Source: Pseudoramibacter fermentans (GTDB taxonomy: Bacteria > Bacillota > Clostridia > Eubacteriales > Eubacteriaceae). From it: a stretch of 64,000 nucleotides of DNA. Every line of letters starts with the position of its first letter. Positions within the stretch are counted from its first letter, which is position 1. The notes under the pieces were generated by a model. It saw only the letters and a list, made by a program, of their open reading frames with translations. It was not told the origin of the DNA and made no database searches. Location: positions 806,001-870,000 of the forward strand of contig VOGB01000004.1 of NCBI GenBank assembly GCA_009493725.1, in the 5' to 3' direction. Below, piece by piece: positions 26,100 to 35,909 of this stretch. A program made the translations under genes and the position numbers.

Positions 26100-28334
26100 T
26101 TAATTCACAACATTCATGAGCGTATTATTGCCGTACTTCTTACGGTATTTTTCCAAATACGGTCTGAGTTCATCGTCGGTTTTGCCGTCCGGCGCGTTCT
26201 TGAGCAAGTACAGCGACCGATTGCGGTTATGCTTATCAAACATATTGTTGTACAGCACCTTTTGATAGTTCTGAACCTGCGTGTTGTATTTTTCCGCATC
26301 GTCTAGTGTCAGATAATCGCCATCCGACGTGATGGCGCCCTTATAATTGAGCACTGGCATCTTGTCGTACATCGATTGTTCATATTTGTCGTAAGCCGTT
26401 GTTCTGAGTCCCAACGTCTGGAGCAGTGTCGTCTGTAGATAATTGACCGATAAATTTTTACCGCTCTGCGAATTGATATCGTAGTTGGTCCAGATGATAT
26501 AGGGGGTGATGTACCGCTGCTGAAGCTCTTCGTTGCTCCAGCTGCCGAGACTTTTACCCTTGACGTCTTCGTAAAAAGAGTTGTCCAATCTCGGCTGATG
26601 ATCACCGAAGAAAACCACCGCGACCGGTTCATCCTGCGATTTAAAATAGTCGATCATTTCCTTCAGTGCCGTGTCGCTTTCCTTAATCAACGTCAGGTAT
26701 TCATCGGCATCGGTGTGTTCTACACTGCCTTTCTGATTGGGCATGCTGGTGATTTTTACCTGTTCCATGCCGTTCGTCCCCACATCGTATCCGCCGTGGT
26801 TGGCAATGGTCACGTCAAAGATAAACTGCGGCTTGCTGCCTCTGTTCTTGTACAAATCGATAATTTTCTGATAGGTTGCCCGGTCACTGACGTAGCTGTT
26901 CCGCGTCAATGCCGCATTGCTGAAAGAGTCTTCGTAAAAATAAGTGTGGTCAAAACCGAGATACGGGTAAACCTTATTGCGCTTCCACGCCGAAGATTTC
27001 CCCGGATGCATGGCGTAGGTTTCATAGCCCTGCGCCTTCAAATTCTTTGCCAGGCTTGGGGTTTGGTAATTGACGTACATCTGATAAGGCCGGGTATTTT
27101 CCGGTACGAAGGCCGTGGAATTGCCCGTCAGGAACGAGTATTCCGTGTTGCAGGTTCCCGCGCCATAGACGTCCACGTACAGATTGCCCCGCACGGTGTT
27201 TTTCGACAAGCTCCTAAAAAAGGGCATATAGTCTTCGTTCGTCTGAAAATTTCCCAACACTGAAAGATCGGAAAAGCTTTCATTCATCACCGCGATAATC
27301 GTCGGTTTTTTTCCGCTGGCTACGGCTTCTGTCGCCTTTTTCCCCGCAGCCGTGGATTTCTTCACTTCTGCGCTTGCCTTTTTGCTGCCGTTTTTCACAA
27401 TATTTTTCGCTGCCGTCGCCGAATACCCCGACGGTTTTTTCACGTGCAGCAATTTGGCATTGGTCGTAAAAGCTGTAATGTATTGATTACTGGAAGGCGA
27501 CCACGAATCGTAAACATCTTCAAGGGGCAGGACTGCGATCAGTACGGCGATCGCCGCTGTGGCGCCAAGGGCGCCCAGCCGCAGTCTCCGGCTTTTCTTT
27601 TTGTCATCCGCAAAATATTTTGTTTTGACATTCGTGCTGACCGCGTAGGCCGCAATCGCCATGTAAATGCCGGCAATAATGGTGCCGGAAATGCCAATCG
27701 CATAATTTTTCGCCACTTCCAATCCCGTGTTGGCCGTCATCAGGTCGCCGAGATAAAATGGGTCGCCTCTGAATTTCAGCAGAAAATAATTTACACAGGA
27801 CAAAATGAAGAGCGCGATCATGACGATGCGGATGCTTAACCGCAGTCGATTTGTGATCGCAAAAAATAACAGAATAAGCGCGCCAATGATTAAAACTGCT
27901 ACCCCAAACTGGAAAATCCCCAGCGGATCAAATCGGCTGCTCGTCCAAACCGGCATGCCGCATGTGGTCTGATGCATGGCGATGATTAGGAAAAAGATCA
28001 GCACACCTAGAATAATGCGCCAATTTCGCTTCGCCTCGCCCTCAAATTTAAAGGTGATGGCGATAAAAAGCGCCGTGATCAAAATCGCCACAGCCGTCGT
28101 CCCCCAATACTGCGAGGGAATCTGCGTCTGTTCAAACTGGCCGAAAACCGCCATTAAAATAAAGCCCGCTGCCAAATACACGACAGCAAAAATCAGCCGA
28201 AGGATACTGGTCTCCACCGGCAGCTCCAGCGTCATCCTTCGGTTTTCTTTTAATTCCTTCAGTGTTTTGCGCTTTTTCTTTTCTTTATGCTGTTTCGAAT
28301 CGTCTTGATCCTGCAGCTGGTCTTGCTCTTCCAT
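26100..28334 (-). CDS. LTA synthase family sulfatase (lipoteichoic acid or related polymer synthesis)
   Basis: A membrane-anchored phosphoglycerol transferase-type enzyme of 744 residues. A charged cytoplasmic N-terminus (about 1-45, rich in Lys, Glu, Gln and Asp) is followed by several transmembrane helices (about 48-260), a linker, and an extracellular sulfatase-fold domain starting IAVMNESFSDL. The catalytic threonine is expected in GTCNTEYSFLTG. Later metal-site segments are YAMHPG, DVTIANHGGYD and VVFFGDHQPRLD. It differs from canonical LtaS in its longer N-terminus and in the C-terminal region, so it may act on another glycerol-phosphate polymer. It is transcribed alone. Confidence 0.88.
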   Translation of the reverse strand: MEEQDQLQDQDDSKQHKEKKKRKTLKELKENRRMTLELPVETSILRLIFAVVYLAAGFILMAVFGQFEQTQIPSQYWGTTAVAILITALFIAITFKFEGEAKRNWRIILGVLIFFLIIAMHQTTCGMPVWTSSRFDPLGIFQFGVAVLIIGALILLFFAITNRLRLSIRIVMIALFILSCVNYFLLKFRGDPFYLGDLMTANTGLEVAKNYAIGISGTIIAGIYMAIAAYAVSTNVKTKYFADDKKKSRRLRLGALGATAAIAVLIAVLPLEDVYDSWSPSSNQYITAFTTNAKLLHVKKPSGYSATAAKNIVKNGSKKASAEVKKSTAAGKKATEAVASGKKPTIIAVMNESFSDLSVLGNFQTNEDYMPFFRSLSKNTVRGNLYVDVYGAGTCNTEYSFLTGNSTAFVPENTRPYQMYVNYQTPSLAKNLKAQGYETYAMHPGKSSAWKRNKVYPYLGFDHTYFYEDSFSNAALTRNSYVSDRATYQKIIDLYKNRGSKPQFIFDVTIANHGGYDVGTNGMEQVKITSMPNQKGSVEHTDADEYLTLIKESDTALKEMIDYFKSQDEPVAVVFFGDHQPRLDNSFYEDVKGKSLGSWSNEELQQRYITPYIIWTNYDINSQSGKNLSVNYLQTTLLQTLGLRTTAYDKYEQSMYDKMPVLNYKGAITSDGDYLTLDDAEKYNTQVQNYQKVLYNNMFDKHNRNRSLYLLKNAPDGKTDDELRPYLEKYRKKYGNNTLMNVVN

Positions 28335-28370
28335 GCCAAACCTCCATACTCAAACATTAAAACGCCCATT

Positions 28371-28415
28371 AAAAAAAGGGCAGAACTAACAAAAAATATA
28401 GTATAGTCTACCCTT
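28371..28415 (-). terminator. Candidate intrinsic terminator after pyk
   Basis: Arms 28376-28384 and 28407-28415 pair over 9 bp (AAGGGTAGA with TCTGCCCTT on the minus strand, one G-U), loop 22 nt, followed by six to seven Ts. The long loop makes it weaker than the other terminators. Confidence 0.6.
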
Positions 28416-28485
28416 TTTATTTGAGAATGTAAAATGTATTTGACTAAAGTTTTTACACCGTTAAAGATAGTTTAAAGTGTTAACC

Positions 28486-30252
28486 TTAGAGTTTACGGTT
28501 GCGGACAGCGCCTTGATAAATCATCCCGTTCAGCGGATCGACGGTGATCAGCTTACCTTCCGTGATGACTTCTGTCGCCTTCTGTACGCCCTTGATCACT
28601 GGAATCTGGTAATCTCTCGCGACGTGATCGGCTTCTGAATTTTCACCAACTTCTGATGTGACCACCGCAGCAGCCTTTTCAATCGCACCGTAAATCCCCG
28701 GTGTAATGACGCGCGTCACGACAATATCGCCTTCGTCGAAATCGTCAAGGGTATCCGGCGTGACAAACTTCGCAAAGCCGGTGACCAGCTTGTCGCCAAT
28801 CCCAATACCAGAAAGCACCGCGTTGCCGACCGTTCTGACGCGGATGGTATTGGTATTCCCCTGAATGCCAAATGGAAGACCGGCCGCCGCAACGACCAAA
28901 TCGCCGGTTTTGACCACGTTCATGGTTTCAAGAATCCGGTTGACGTCGTTGACCAAATCGTCAAGTTCGGTCATCTTCGGCACGTACAAGCAGTAGGCGC
29001 CCCACTGCATGCAGCATCTGCGGACGGTTCTCATGTTGTCGGACACCGCGAAAATCAGACAATTCGGGCGGTATTTCGACAGCATTCGAGGGGTGTAGCC
29101 GCTGGTCGTTGGCGCGATAATCGCTTTAACGCCCAGCGATTCGACGATGTTGACGACGGCCGAGCAGACCCCGTTTGTAATGGTCATTTCACCGTGAGGC
29201 ACGTGATCGCGATGCTTGTACTGGGGTGAATTTTCAGTTTTCAAGACAATTCTCGCCATGGTTTTGCAGGCTTCAACTGGATAATCACCGGCTGCCGTTT
29301 CCCCTGAAAGCATAACGGCATCGGTCCCGTCAAAAACGGCATTGGCCACGTCCCCGACTTCCGCACGGGTCGGCCGCGGGTTGCGGATCATAGAATCGAG
29401 CATCTGCGTCGCGGTGATGACCGGTTTGCCGACGATGTTGCAGCGGTGGATGATGTTCTTCTGAACGATTGGCACGTCTTCTGCAGGAATTTCAACCCCT
29501 AAATCGCCGCGCGCAACCATGATCCCATCGGACACGGTAATAATACGGTGAATGTTTTCAACCCCTTCGCGGCTTTCAATCTTAGAAATGATCTTGACGT
29601 GTTCGCCACCGGCATTGTTGAGAACCTTGCGAATAGCGATGACGTCCTGCGCCTTGCGGATAAAGGATGCGGAGACAAAATCAATGCCGTGCTTGACGCC
29701 GAAGATCAAATCTTCTTCGTCTTTTTTGGTCAAACCCGGAAGATTGATCGACACGCCTGGAATATTGATGCTCTTTCTGCTTCCCAATGCGCCGCCGTTG
29801 TCGACCACGCAGTTAATGTCTTTCCCATTAATGTTTTCAACGGTCAGTTCAATCAAGCCGTCGTCAATTAATATTCTATCGCCTTTCTTCAGATCACTGG
29901 GCAGATCCTTGTAGCTCACAGACACTCGGCTGGCATCCCCTTCGATGTCTTCTGTCGTCAAGGTAATGTGGTCACCTTGATTTAAGGTCACCTTGTCGTC
30001 CTTGAGCACGCCCGTTCTGATTTCCGGTCCTTTCGTGTCGAGCATGATCGCGATCGCAATGCCCGAATCTTTTCTCGCCTTTTTGAGACGGGCGATACGC
30101 TTCGCGTGTTCTTCATGAGATCCGTGGGAAAAATTCAGTCTTGCGACATTCATCCCGTGCGTGATCAATTGTTCCAAGACACCTGGACGGTCCGTCGCAG
30201 GTCCTAGGGTACAAATCATTTTCGTTTTTTTCAATACTTCTGGATTTGGCAT
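28486..30252 (-). CDS. pyk: Pyruvate kinase with extra C-terminal PEP-utilising domain
   Basis: Catalyses phosphoenolpyruvate plus ADP to pyruvate plus ATP. The 588-residue protein has the (beta/alpha)8 barrel with KMICTLGPA, LNFSHGSHEEH, the active-site block MVARGDLGVEIP and SGETAAGDYPVEA. A regulatory C-domain follows, then about 110 extra residues (SGIGIGDKLVTGFAK, then VTSEVGENSEADHVARD) that match the PEP-utilising-enzyme mobile domain appended in many Bacillota pyruvate kinases. It is the last gene of dnaE-pfkA-pyk. Confidence 0.97.
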   Translation of the reverse strand: MPNPEVLKKTKMICTLGPATDRPGVLEQLITHGMNVARLNFSHGSHEEHAKRIARLKKARKDSGIAIAIMLDTKGPEIRTGVLKDDKVTLNQGDHITLTTEDIEGDASRVSVSYKDLPSDLKKGDRILIDDGLIELTVENINGKDINCVVDNGGALGSRKSINIPGVSINLPGLTKKDEEDLIFGVKHGIDFVSASFIRKAQDVIAIRKVLNNAGGEHVKIISKIESREGVENIHRIITVSDGIMVARGDLGVEIPAEDVPIVQKNIIHRCNIVGKPVITATQMLDSMIRNPRPTRAEVGDVANAVFDGTDAVMLSGETAAGDYPVEACKTMARIVLKTENSPQYKHRDHVPHGEMTITNGVCSAVVNIVESLGVKAIIAPTTSGYTPRMLSKYRPNCLIFAVSDNMRTVRRCCMQWGAYCLYVPKMTELDDLVNDVNRILETMNVVKTGDLVVAAAGLPFGIQGNTNTIRVRTVGNAVLSGIGIGDKLVTGFAKFVTPDTLDDFDEGDIVVTRVITPGIYGAIEKAAAVVTSEVGENSEADHVARDYQIPVIKGVQKATEVITEGKLITVDPLNGMIYQGAVRNRKL

Positions 30253-30298
30253 GCTATCCTATAACCTCCTCTTTATCTCTGATTCGATTCATGCCGAC

Positions 30299-31258
30299 TT
30301 ATATCGACAAAATCTGAATCATTTCGTACATTTCTTCATCGAAAACCTTTGGCGTATTGAGGGCTTCTTCGAGATCAACCGCTTCGTACTTTCCATTTCG
30401 AATGACGATGACAATCCCGGTATGCCCTTTTGCGATTTCTTCAACCGCCATGTAACCCATGTTGCTCGCCAGGTTGCGGTCAAAATGGCTTGGCGAGCCG
30501 CCGCGCTGGATGTAGCCCAGGTTGGTGCCCTTGGTTTCGACTTTTGTTAAATCCTGAATTTTTTTGCAGTAATCGCGGTAGCCGCCGCAGCCTTCAGCCA
30601 GCATGATGATGCTGTGCATCTTTCCGCGGTCGCGCCCTTCCACCAAGCGGCTGCAGATGGTTTCGAGGGGCACATCCTTTTCCGGAATGATCATGCCCTT
30701 TGCGCCGCAGGCCAGACCTGCGTACATCGCAATGTCGCCGCACCGGCGTCCCATAACCTGAACCACATTGATCCGGTTGTGAGAGAAGGTGGTGTCGCGA
30801 ATTTTGCTGATCGCTTCAATCGCCGTCGAAACCGCCGTATCAAAACCGATGGTGTAATCGCTGGCGCCGAAGTCATTGTCAATGGTGCCTGGAATCCCGA
30901 CAATTTTCACGCCGAGCTCCTGGAGCTTCAGCGCACCGGTCAAGCTGCCGTCACCTCCGATGACGACCAGCACGTCAATTTCGTATTCCTTGAGAATTTC
31001 CGCCGCACGGTGAAGCCCTGCGTTTGTCGGGAAAAAGTCGGAACGCGACGTCTGCAAAATAGTGCCGCCGCGGTCGATAATATTCGCCACAGAGCGGCTG
31101 TTCATTGGATAAAAATCCTGTTCCAAAAGACCGGCGTAGCCTCTGTTCACGCCGTACACTTCAAAGCCACGATAAACGGCTGTCCGCACAACGGCACGGA
31201 TCGCCGCGTTCATTCCCGGCGCATCACCGCCGCTTGTTAAGAGCCCAATTCGTTTCAT
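30299..31258 (-). CDS. pfkA: ATP-dependent 6-phosphofructokinase
   Basis: Phosphorylates fructose 6-phosphate, the committed step of glycolysis. 319 residues. The N-terminal LTSGGDAPGMNAAIR binds ATP (the Gly-Gly-Asp pattern is of ATP-dependent, not pyrophosphate-dependent, enzymes), the catalytic region is GIPGTIDNDF, and VQVMGRRCGDIAMYAGLACGA and IMLAEGCGG are family blocks. The start overlaps the dnaE stop by 4 bases. pyk follows after 46 bp, giving a coupled glycolytic pair. Confidence 0.97.
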   Translation of the reverse strand: MKRIGLLTSGGDAPGMNAAIRAVVRTAVYRGFEVYGVNRGYAGLLEQDFYPMNSRSVANIIDRGGTILQTSRSDFFPTNAGLHRAAEILKEYEIDVLVVIGGDGSLTGALKLQELGVKIVGIPGTIDNDFGASDYTIGFDTAVSTAIEAISKIRDTTFSHNRINVVQVMGRRCGDIAMYAGLACGAKGMIIPEKDVPLETICSRLVEGRDRGKMHSIIMLAEGCGGYRDYCKKIQDLTKVETKGTNLGYIQRGGSPSHFDRNLASNMGYMAVEEIAKGHTGIVIVIRNGKYEAVDLEEALNTPKVFDEEMYEMIQILSI

Positions 31259-34200
31259 CTTAAACTCACCTTATCCTCGCCGAGGATTCCTTTCAATTTT
31301 TTGATTAAACCCGAATCCGCAGTGACCCACAAAGATCGGGCTGCGCCGAACCGCTTGTGTTCCTTTTCAAATTGAACCATCACTGGTGTATCACCTGGCG
31401 ATGCCTTGAGCAGCGGTTTAATCCGGTTTAATTTTCCCTTTTCACTGTAATCACGAAAAGCCAGCACTAATTTTTCATTGGCTACTCTTTCCTTATTATA
31501 ACTTGACTTTTCCTCATGAATTGTAAAATTTTGATGATTTTTTGGTTGATTCTGTCTGCGTACCTGGTCCAGCTTTTCAATTTGGTCGGCAATAATCGAC
31601 ACATTCATTTCTTCGTTGTAATTGATTCTCCCGCGGACTAAAACCGGTTCGCTGTCGTGAAGCAGCGCCCTGAATTGATTGAAGATTCTCGGGAAAACCA
31701 CGATCTCAATATGACCGAACAGATCTTCCAACGAAAGGAACGCCATCTGCTCGTTGTTCTTCGTCAGCTGAATCTTAAGACCGTCGACCATACCGCCGAC
31801 GCAGACCTTATCCCCGTCTTTGATGCCGCTTTCCACCAAATCTTCGTAGCTGTCCAACATGCTCGCATTCAAATTGGTTTCGCTCGCCAGCACCCCGGTG
31901 TAATGTTCCAGCGGATGCCCGGACACGTAAAGGCCAAGCACTTCTTTCTCGTGAAGAAGCTTTTCTTCCTTGGTAAAGGGTTCTGTACTGGGGAAGCGAT
32001 CTCCTTTGTAAGCGTCCAGCTCGCCCATATCCAACAGGGAAACCTGCCCTGAAAGCCGTGTTTTTTTCTCATCGGCCACCCGGTTGAGCACATTGGGAAA
32101 ACCCATGACCATTTGCGAGCGCTCGTAGCCAAGGAAATCAAAACCACCGGCCAAAATTAGATTGAGCACCACTTTTTTCGTCACCAGGTGAAGATCCACC
32201 CGTTCAAAAAAGTCCGTCATCGTCTTAAAGGGACCGCCATTTTCTCTCGCTTTCACGATATCGTCAGCCGGATGCTGTCCCATGCCTTTGATCGCGCCAA
32301 ATCCGATTCGGATGTACGTCTTATTCTGCGCATCAAAGCCAACGGAAAATTTGTATCGGCTTTCGTTGACGTCAGGCGCCTCGATGAGAATGTGATGCTT
32401 TTTACAGTTGTCGATATACTGTGCGATCTTCTTTTCATTGTCCATTACCGACGACATCAGCGCGGCCATAAATTCCGCTGGATAATAGCACTTCAGCCAG
32501 GCCGTTTGATAAGCAACAACTGCATAAGCCGCCGCGTGGGATTTGTTGAAGGCGTATTTCGCAAAATCCTTCATTTCCTCGTAGATCTGCCGAGCGACGT
32601 GTTCCGGAATGCCCTTTGCCACTGCGCCGGGCACCGTCACATTGCCTGCCTCGTCCTTTTCCCCGTGGATAAACACTTCACCTTCGGCGTCCATGACATC
32701 GCTTTTCTTCTTAGACATGGCGCGGCGGACCAAATCGCTTCGCCCCATCGAAAAACCGGCCAAATCCCGGAAGATCTGCATCACCTGTTCCTGATAAACC
32801 ATACAGCCGTAAGTCACGTCTAGAATTGGCTTCAGCTCCGGCGTCAAATACGTAATGTGCGATGGATCCTTTTTGTTGGCAATGTACCGCGGAATTTGGT
32901 CCATCGGCCCAGGCCGATACAGCGAAATCCCCGCAACGATGTCTTCAAAATGCTGTGGATTCAATTCCCGCATGAAGGCCATCATGCCGCGGCTTTCAAG
33001 CTGAAAAATCCCCAAATCGTCGCCTGAGGCAATCAATTGATAAACCTTCGGATCCTCCATGTCGATTTGATTGATGTCGATGTCCTGTCCGCGGGTCTGC
33101 TTGATGTTGTTCAACGCGTCGTGAATGACTGTCAGGGTGCGCAATCCCAGAAAGTCCATTTTGATGAGTCCCAGGTCTTCCAACAGGTTCATCGTGTACT
33201 GCGTGGTGATCGCGTCGCCATTGCGGTACAGCGGCACGTATTCGGTCAGCGGCGCGTCCGCGATGACGACACCGGCCGCGTGAGTCGACGCGTGGCGCGC
33301 CAATCCTTCGATCTGCTCCGACATATGAAGGAGTTCGCGGACGTTGATATCCTCATCCGCCATCTTTCTGAGGTCTGGATTTTCCTTCAAAGCCTCTTCA
33401 ATCGTGACATTCTGGCCTGGCCGCATTGGAATTTCCTTCGCGACTTTGTCGACGTCCGAATAGGACATGCCGAGCACCCGCCCGACGTCGCGGACCGCTC
33501 CCCGAGCTGCCATCGTCCCAAAGGTGATGATTTGCGCGACGCGGTCTTTGCCGTATTTGCGGATGACGTAATCGATCACTTCCTGCCGTCTTTCGTAGCA
33601 GAAGTCGCAGTCAATATCTGGCATGGTTACCCGCTCCGGATTTAAGAAGCGTTCAAAAATCAAATTGTACTTGAGCGGATCGAGAGTCGTAATATCGAGC
33701 GCATAAGCCACGAGGGAACCAGCCGCCGAGCCGCGCCCCGGCCCCACCGGGATACCGTGGGTTTTCGCGTAGTGGATAAAATCCCAAACGACTAAGAAAT
33801 AATTGTCAAATCCCATCTCGTGGATCGTCGCCAGCTCGTAATCCATGCGTTCCCGAATTTCAGGCGTCACCGGATCGTAGCGCTTGGCCAATCCCGTTTC
33901 GCATAAATACTTCAAATATGCGCCGGCGCTGTCGAATCCCTCTGGCAGCTCAAACTGCGGCAGGTGGGCGCTTTCCATATCGAAGGTCACATCACAGCGT
34001 TCTGCAATTTTGACCGTGTTGGCCAGCGCTTCAGGATGATCCGGAAACAGCGCGGCCATCTCATCCGGCGATTTGAAATAAAACTGGTCGTTCGGATACC
34101 GCATCCGGTTTTCCTCGTCGACCGTCGCACCCGTTCCGATGCAGAGCAGCACGTCGTGAGCCTTGTAGTCCGATTGATTGACGTAGTGGCAGTCATTGGT

Positions 34201-34812
34201 CGCGGCGAGGGGCACATCGTATGCTTCAGCGAATCGGTAAAGGACATCCCTGACCTTCGCCTCTTCGATGAGACCGTGGTCCTGGACCTCTAAATAAAAA
34301 TGATCGTCCCCGAATATCGACTGATATTCCCGAACCAAAGCCAGCGCCTTGTCTTCCTGTCCTCCCAAAATAGCCTTTGGGATTTCGCCGGAAATGCAGG
34401 CGGACAGGCAGATAATGCCCTCGTGATACTGCTTGAGGACTTGATGATCCACGCGGGGTTTGTAATAAAACCCGTCGATGTAACCCTTGGAAACAATTTT
34501 TGACAAATTGCGATAACCCGTGTTGGATTCCGCTAGTAAAATAAGATGACTGGCTTGACTGTCGATCCGTCCTGATTTTTGATGCAGTCCCCGTGGTGCG
34601 ATGTAAACCTCGCATCCGATAATCGGCTTAATTCCGGCAGACTGACAGGCCTTGTAAAAATCAATAGCACCAAATAATACACCGTGATCGGTGAGTGCAA
34701 TCGCCTCCATTCCCATTTTTTTTGCAGTCTGAACGTAGTCATTGATCCGGCCGAACCCGTCGAGCAGACTGTATTCAGTGTGCAGATGTAAATGTACGAA
34801 TGGAGAATTCAT
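31255..34812 (-). CDS. dnaE: DNA polymerase III subunit alpha DnaE
   Basis: A replicative C-family polymerase of 1185 residues. The N-terminal PHP domain starts FVHLHLHTEYSLLDG. The polymerase active site includes PGRGSAAGSLVAYAL and the aspartates of MPDIDCDF. The tandem helix-hairpin-helix region and a C-terminal OB fold (VCVGGMVDGLKIQLTK, then VLVRGRINY) complete the layout. In Firmicutes with PolC this enzyme extends primers, mainly on the lagging strand. Its position before pfkA and pyk is a conserved Gram-positive arrangement. Confidence 0.97.
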   Translation of the reverse strand: MNSPFVHLHLHTEYSLLDGFGRINDYVQTAKKMGMEAIALTDHGVLFGAIDFYKACQSAGIKPIIGCEVYIAPRGLHQKSGRIDSQASHLILLAESNTGYRNLSKIVSKGYIDGFYYKPRVDHQVLKQYHEGIICLSACISGEIPKAILGGQEDKALALVREYQSIFGDDHFYLEVQDHGLIEEAKVRDVLYRFAEAYDVPLAATNDCHYVNQSDYKAHDVLLCIGTGATVDEENRMRYPNDQFYFKSPDEMAALFPDHPEALANTVKIAERCDVTFDMESAHLPQFELPEGFDSAGAYLKYLCETGLAKRYDPVTPEIRERMDYELATIHEMGFDNYFLVVWDFIHYAKTHGIPVGPGRGSAAGSLVAYALDITTLDPLKYNLIFERFLNPERVTMPDIDCDFCYERRQEVIDYVIRKYGKDRVAQIITFGTMAARGAVRDVGRVLGMSYSDVDKVAKEIPMRPGQNVTIEEALKENPDLRKMADEDINVRELLHMSEQIEGLARHASTHAAGVVIADAPLTEYVPLYRNGDAITTQYTMNLLEDLGLIKMDFLGLRTLTVIHDALNNIKQTRGQDIDINQIDMEDPKVYQLIASGDDLGIFQLESRGMMAFMRELNPQHFEDIVAGISLYRPGPMDQIPRYIANKKDPSHITYLTPELKPILDVTYGCMVYQEQVMQIFRDLAGFSMGRSDLVRRAMSKKKSDVMDAEGEVFIHGEKDEAGNVTVPGAVAKGIPEHVARQIYEEMKDFAKYAFNKSHAAAYAVVAYQTAWLKCYYPAEFMAALMSSVMDNEKKIAQYIDNCKKHHILIEAPDVNESRYKFSVGFDAQNKTYIRIGFGAIKGMGQHPADDIVKARENGGPFKTMTDFFERVDLHLVTKKVVLNLILAGGFDFLGYERSQMVMGFPNVLNRVADEKKTRLSGQVSLLDMGELDAYKGDRFPSTEPFTKEEKLLHEKEVLGLYVSGHPLEHYTGVLASETNLNASMLDSYEDLVESGIKDGDKVCVGGMVDGLKIQLTKNNEQMAFLSLEDLFGHIEIVVFPRIFNQFRALLHDSEPVLVRGRINYNEEMNVSIIADQIEKLDQVRRQNQPKNHQNFTIHEEKSSYNKERVANEKLVLAFRDYSEKGKLNRIKPLLKASPGDTPVMVQFEKEHKRFGAARSLWVTADSGLIKKLKGILGEDKVSLR

Positions 34813-34864
34813 TCACTCAACTCCTATATTTTGTGCCTCTTTATTAAATCCAATATATTTTTTT

Positions 34865-34892
34865 ATTATAGCATATTCTGTTTAGCTTTCAA
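34865..34892 (-). promoter_or_regulatory. Promoter of dnaE-pfkA-pyk
   Basis: On the minus strand TTGAAA (34892-34887) and TATAAT (34870-34865) are separated by 16 nt, about 50 bp upstream of the dnaE start. Confidence 0.72.
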
Positions 34893-34934
34893 GCATTTAC
34901 CCTGCTTGGACAAAATAGTTCCCGGCCAGACCAA

Positions 34935-34963
34935 TAAAAAAAGCACTGCCTGCGCAATGCTTT
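34935..34963 (-). terminator. Intrinsic terminator after the DUF445 gene
   Basis: Arms 34940-34949 and 34954-34963 pair over 9 of 10 positions with a 4-nt loop. On the minus strand a run of Ts follows. It lies 10 bp past the DUF445 stop and also shields the dnaE promoter. Confidence 0.85.
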
Positions 34964-34973
34964 TTGTGATTTC

Positions 34974-35858
34974 TCATACCACTAAGTTTAAAAGTCCCAG
35001 TACAAACCCGATAATCGCGCCCAAATTGACGATCATGTCGAATTCCTTCTTCATCACAGACAAGACCATCTCTTCGAGCTCATCAACGCTCATGGCGTCA
35101 ATCGCTTCGGCTACAATATCCGAGACGTTAATTTTTTTAAGGATCCGATCGACCCCTTCTTCAGCGATCGCCCGGTATTTGTTTCTGATGACGCGCTGAA
35201 TCTGTTCGTGCTGAACGTCGACGCGCTGTAAAAGGGATTCCGGCGAATGGCCGAACAAATGATCGACCTTGATCGCCACCTGTTCCCGCACCAAATCGCG
35301 CCCGTCGGTTTCAACGTAATCCCTTAACGCCGACGCAATGGGTGTGACGAAACTATTCAGCATATTATCCGTCACAAAGGCGCCAATTAAACTGCCAGCC
35401 AGTTTCTGCTTGATCATCGCAATGCCTTTGTCCCGGACCAGCTGTTCGAAATCAATCTGCTCAATCGAGCTGACGATCGAGTCGGTCATCGACGCGGTTA
35501 TTTTTTCCTTCATCTGCGCCGATTTTTCTTCCGAATGTCCCGCATTGGTGACCATTTCCCCAATCGACTGCGTAAACAACGATTCGATTCGGCCGACCAT
35601 CGCCTCTTCAAACTCCGGTTCCGTCATCCGGCTGACAACGGCCTCTTTGGTGATTAAACGGTTGGCAATGACGTCGCCCGCTTTTCTGGCCAGCCGCTTT
35701 CTGCCCTTGGGAATTGCCCCAGGGGTAAAGGGCAGGCGTTTGCCGAAAATGCGCACCTCGTATTTGGGGAAGAACAGCATTTTGACCGCGATGAAATTGG
35801 TAAAGTACCCAATCAGGGCCCCGATCAGCGGGCCCGAAATGGTTCTCAAAATATGCAT
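34974..35858 (-). CDS. DUF445 family membrane-associated protein
   Basis: A 294-residue member of the DUF445 (YheB/YtpR-region) family, whose function is unknown. The N-terminal helix ISGPLIGALIGYFTNFIAVKMLF and the block PFTPGAIPKGRKRLARKAG are characteristic. A long amphipathic helical middle and a C-terminal hydrophobic helix (IVNLGAIIGFVLGLLNLVV region) follow, so both ends contact the membrane. GGAGG sits ideally before the ATG. It is a single-gene unit with its own terminator. Confidence 0.88.
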   Translation of the reverse strand: MHILRTISGPLIGALIGYFTNFIAVKMLFFPKYEVRIFGKRLPFTPGAIPKGRKRLARKAGDVIANRLITKEAVVSRMTEPEFEEAMVGRIESLFTQSIGEMVTNAGHSEEKSAQMKEKITASMTDSIVSSIEQIDFEQLVRDKGIAMIKQKLAGSLIGAFVTDNMLNSFVTPIASALRDYVETDGRDLVREQVAIKVDHLFGHSPESLLQRVDVQHEQIQRVIRNKYRAIAEEGVDRILKKINVSDIVAEAIDAMSVDELEEMVLSVMKKEFDMIVNLGAIIGFVLGLLNLVV

Positions 35859-35909
35859 AATGCCTCCAAATTTAAAGAATAGAGATCATTATAACACTAA
35901 AGTCAAGTT

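Noticed and set aside
26598..27263. A 221-codon plus-strand frame
   Set aside because: Shadow of the LTA-synthase-like gene.
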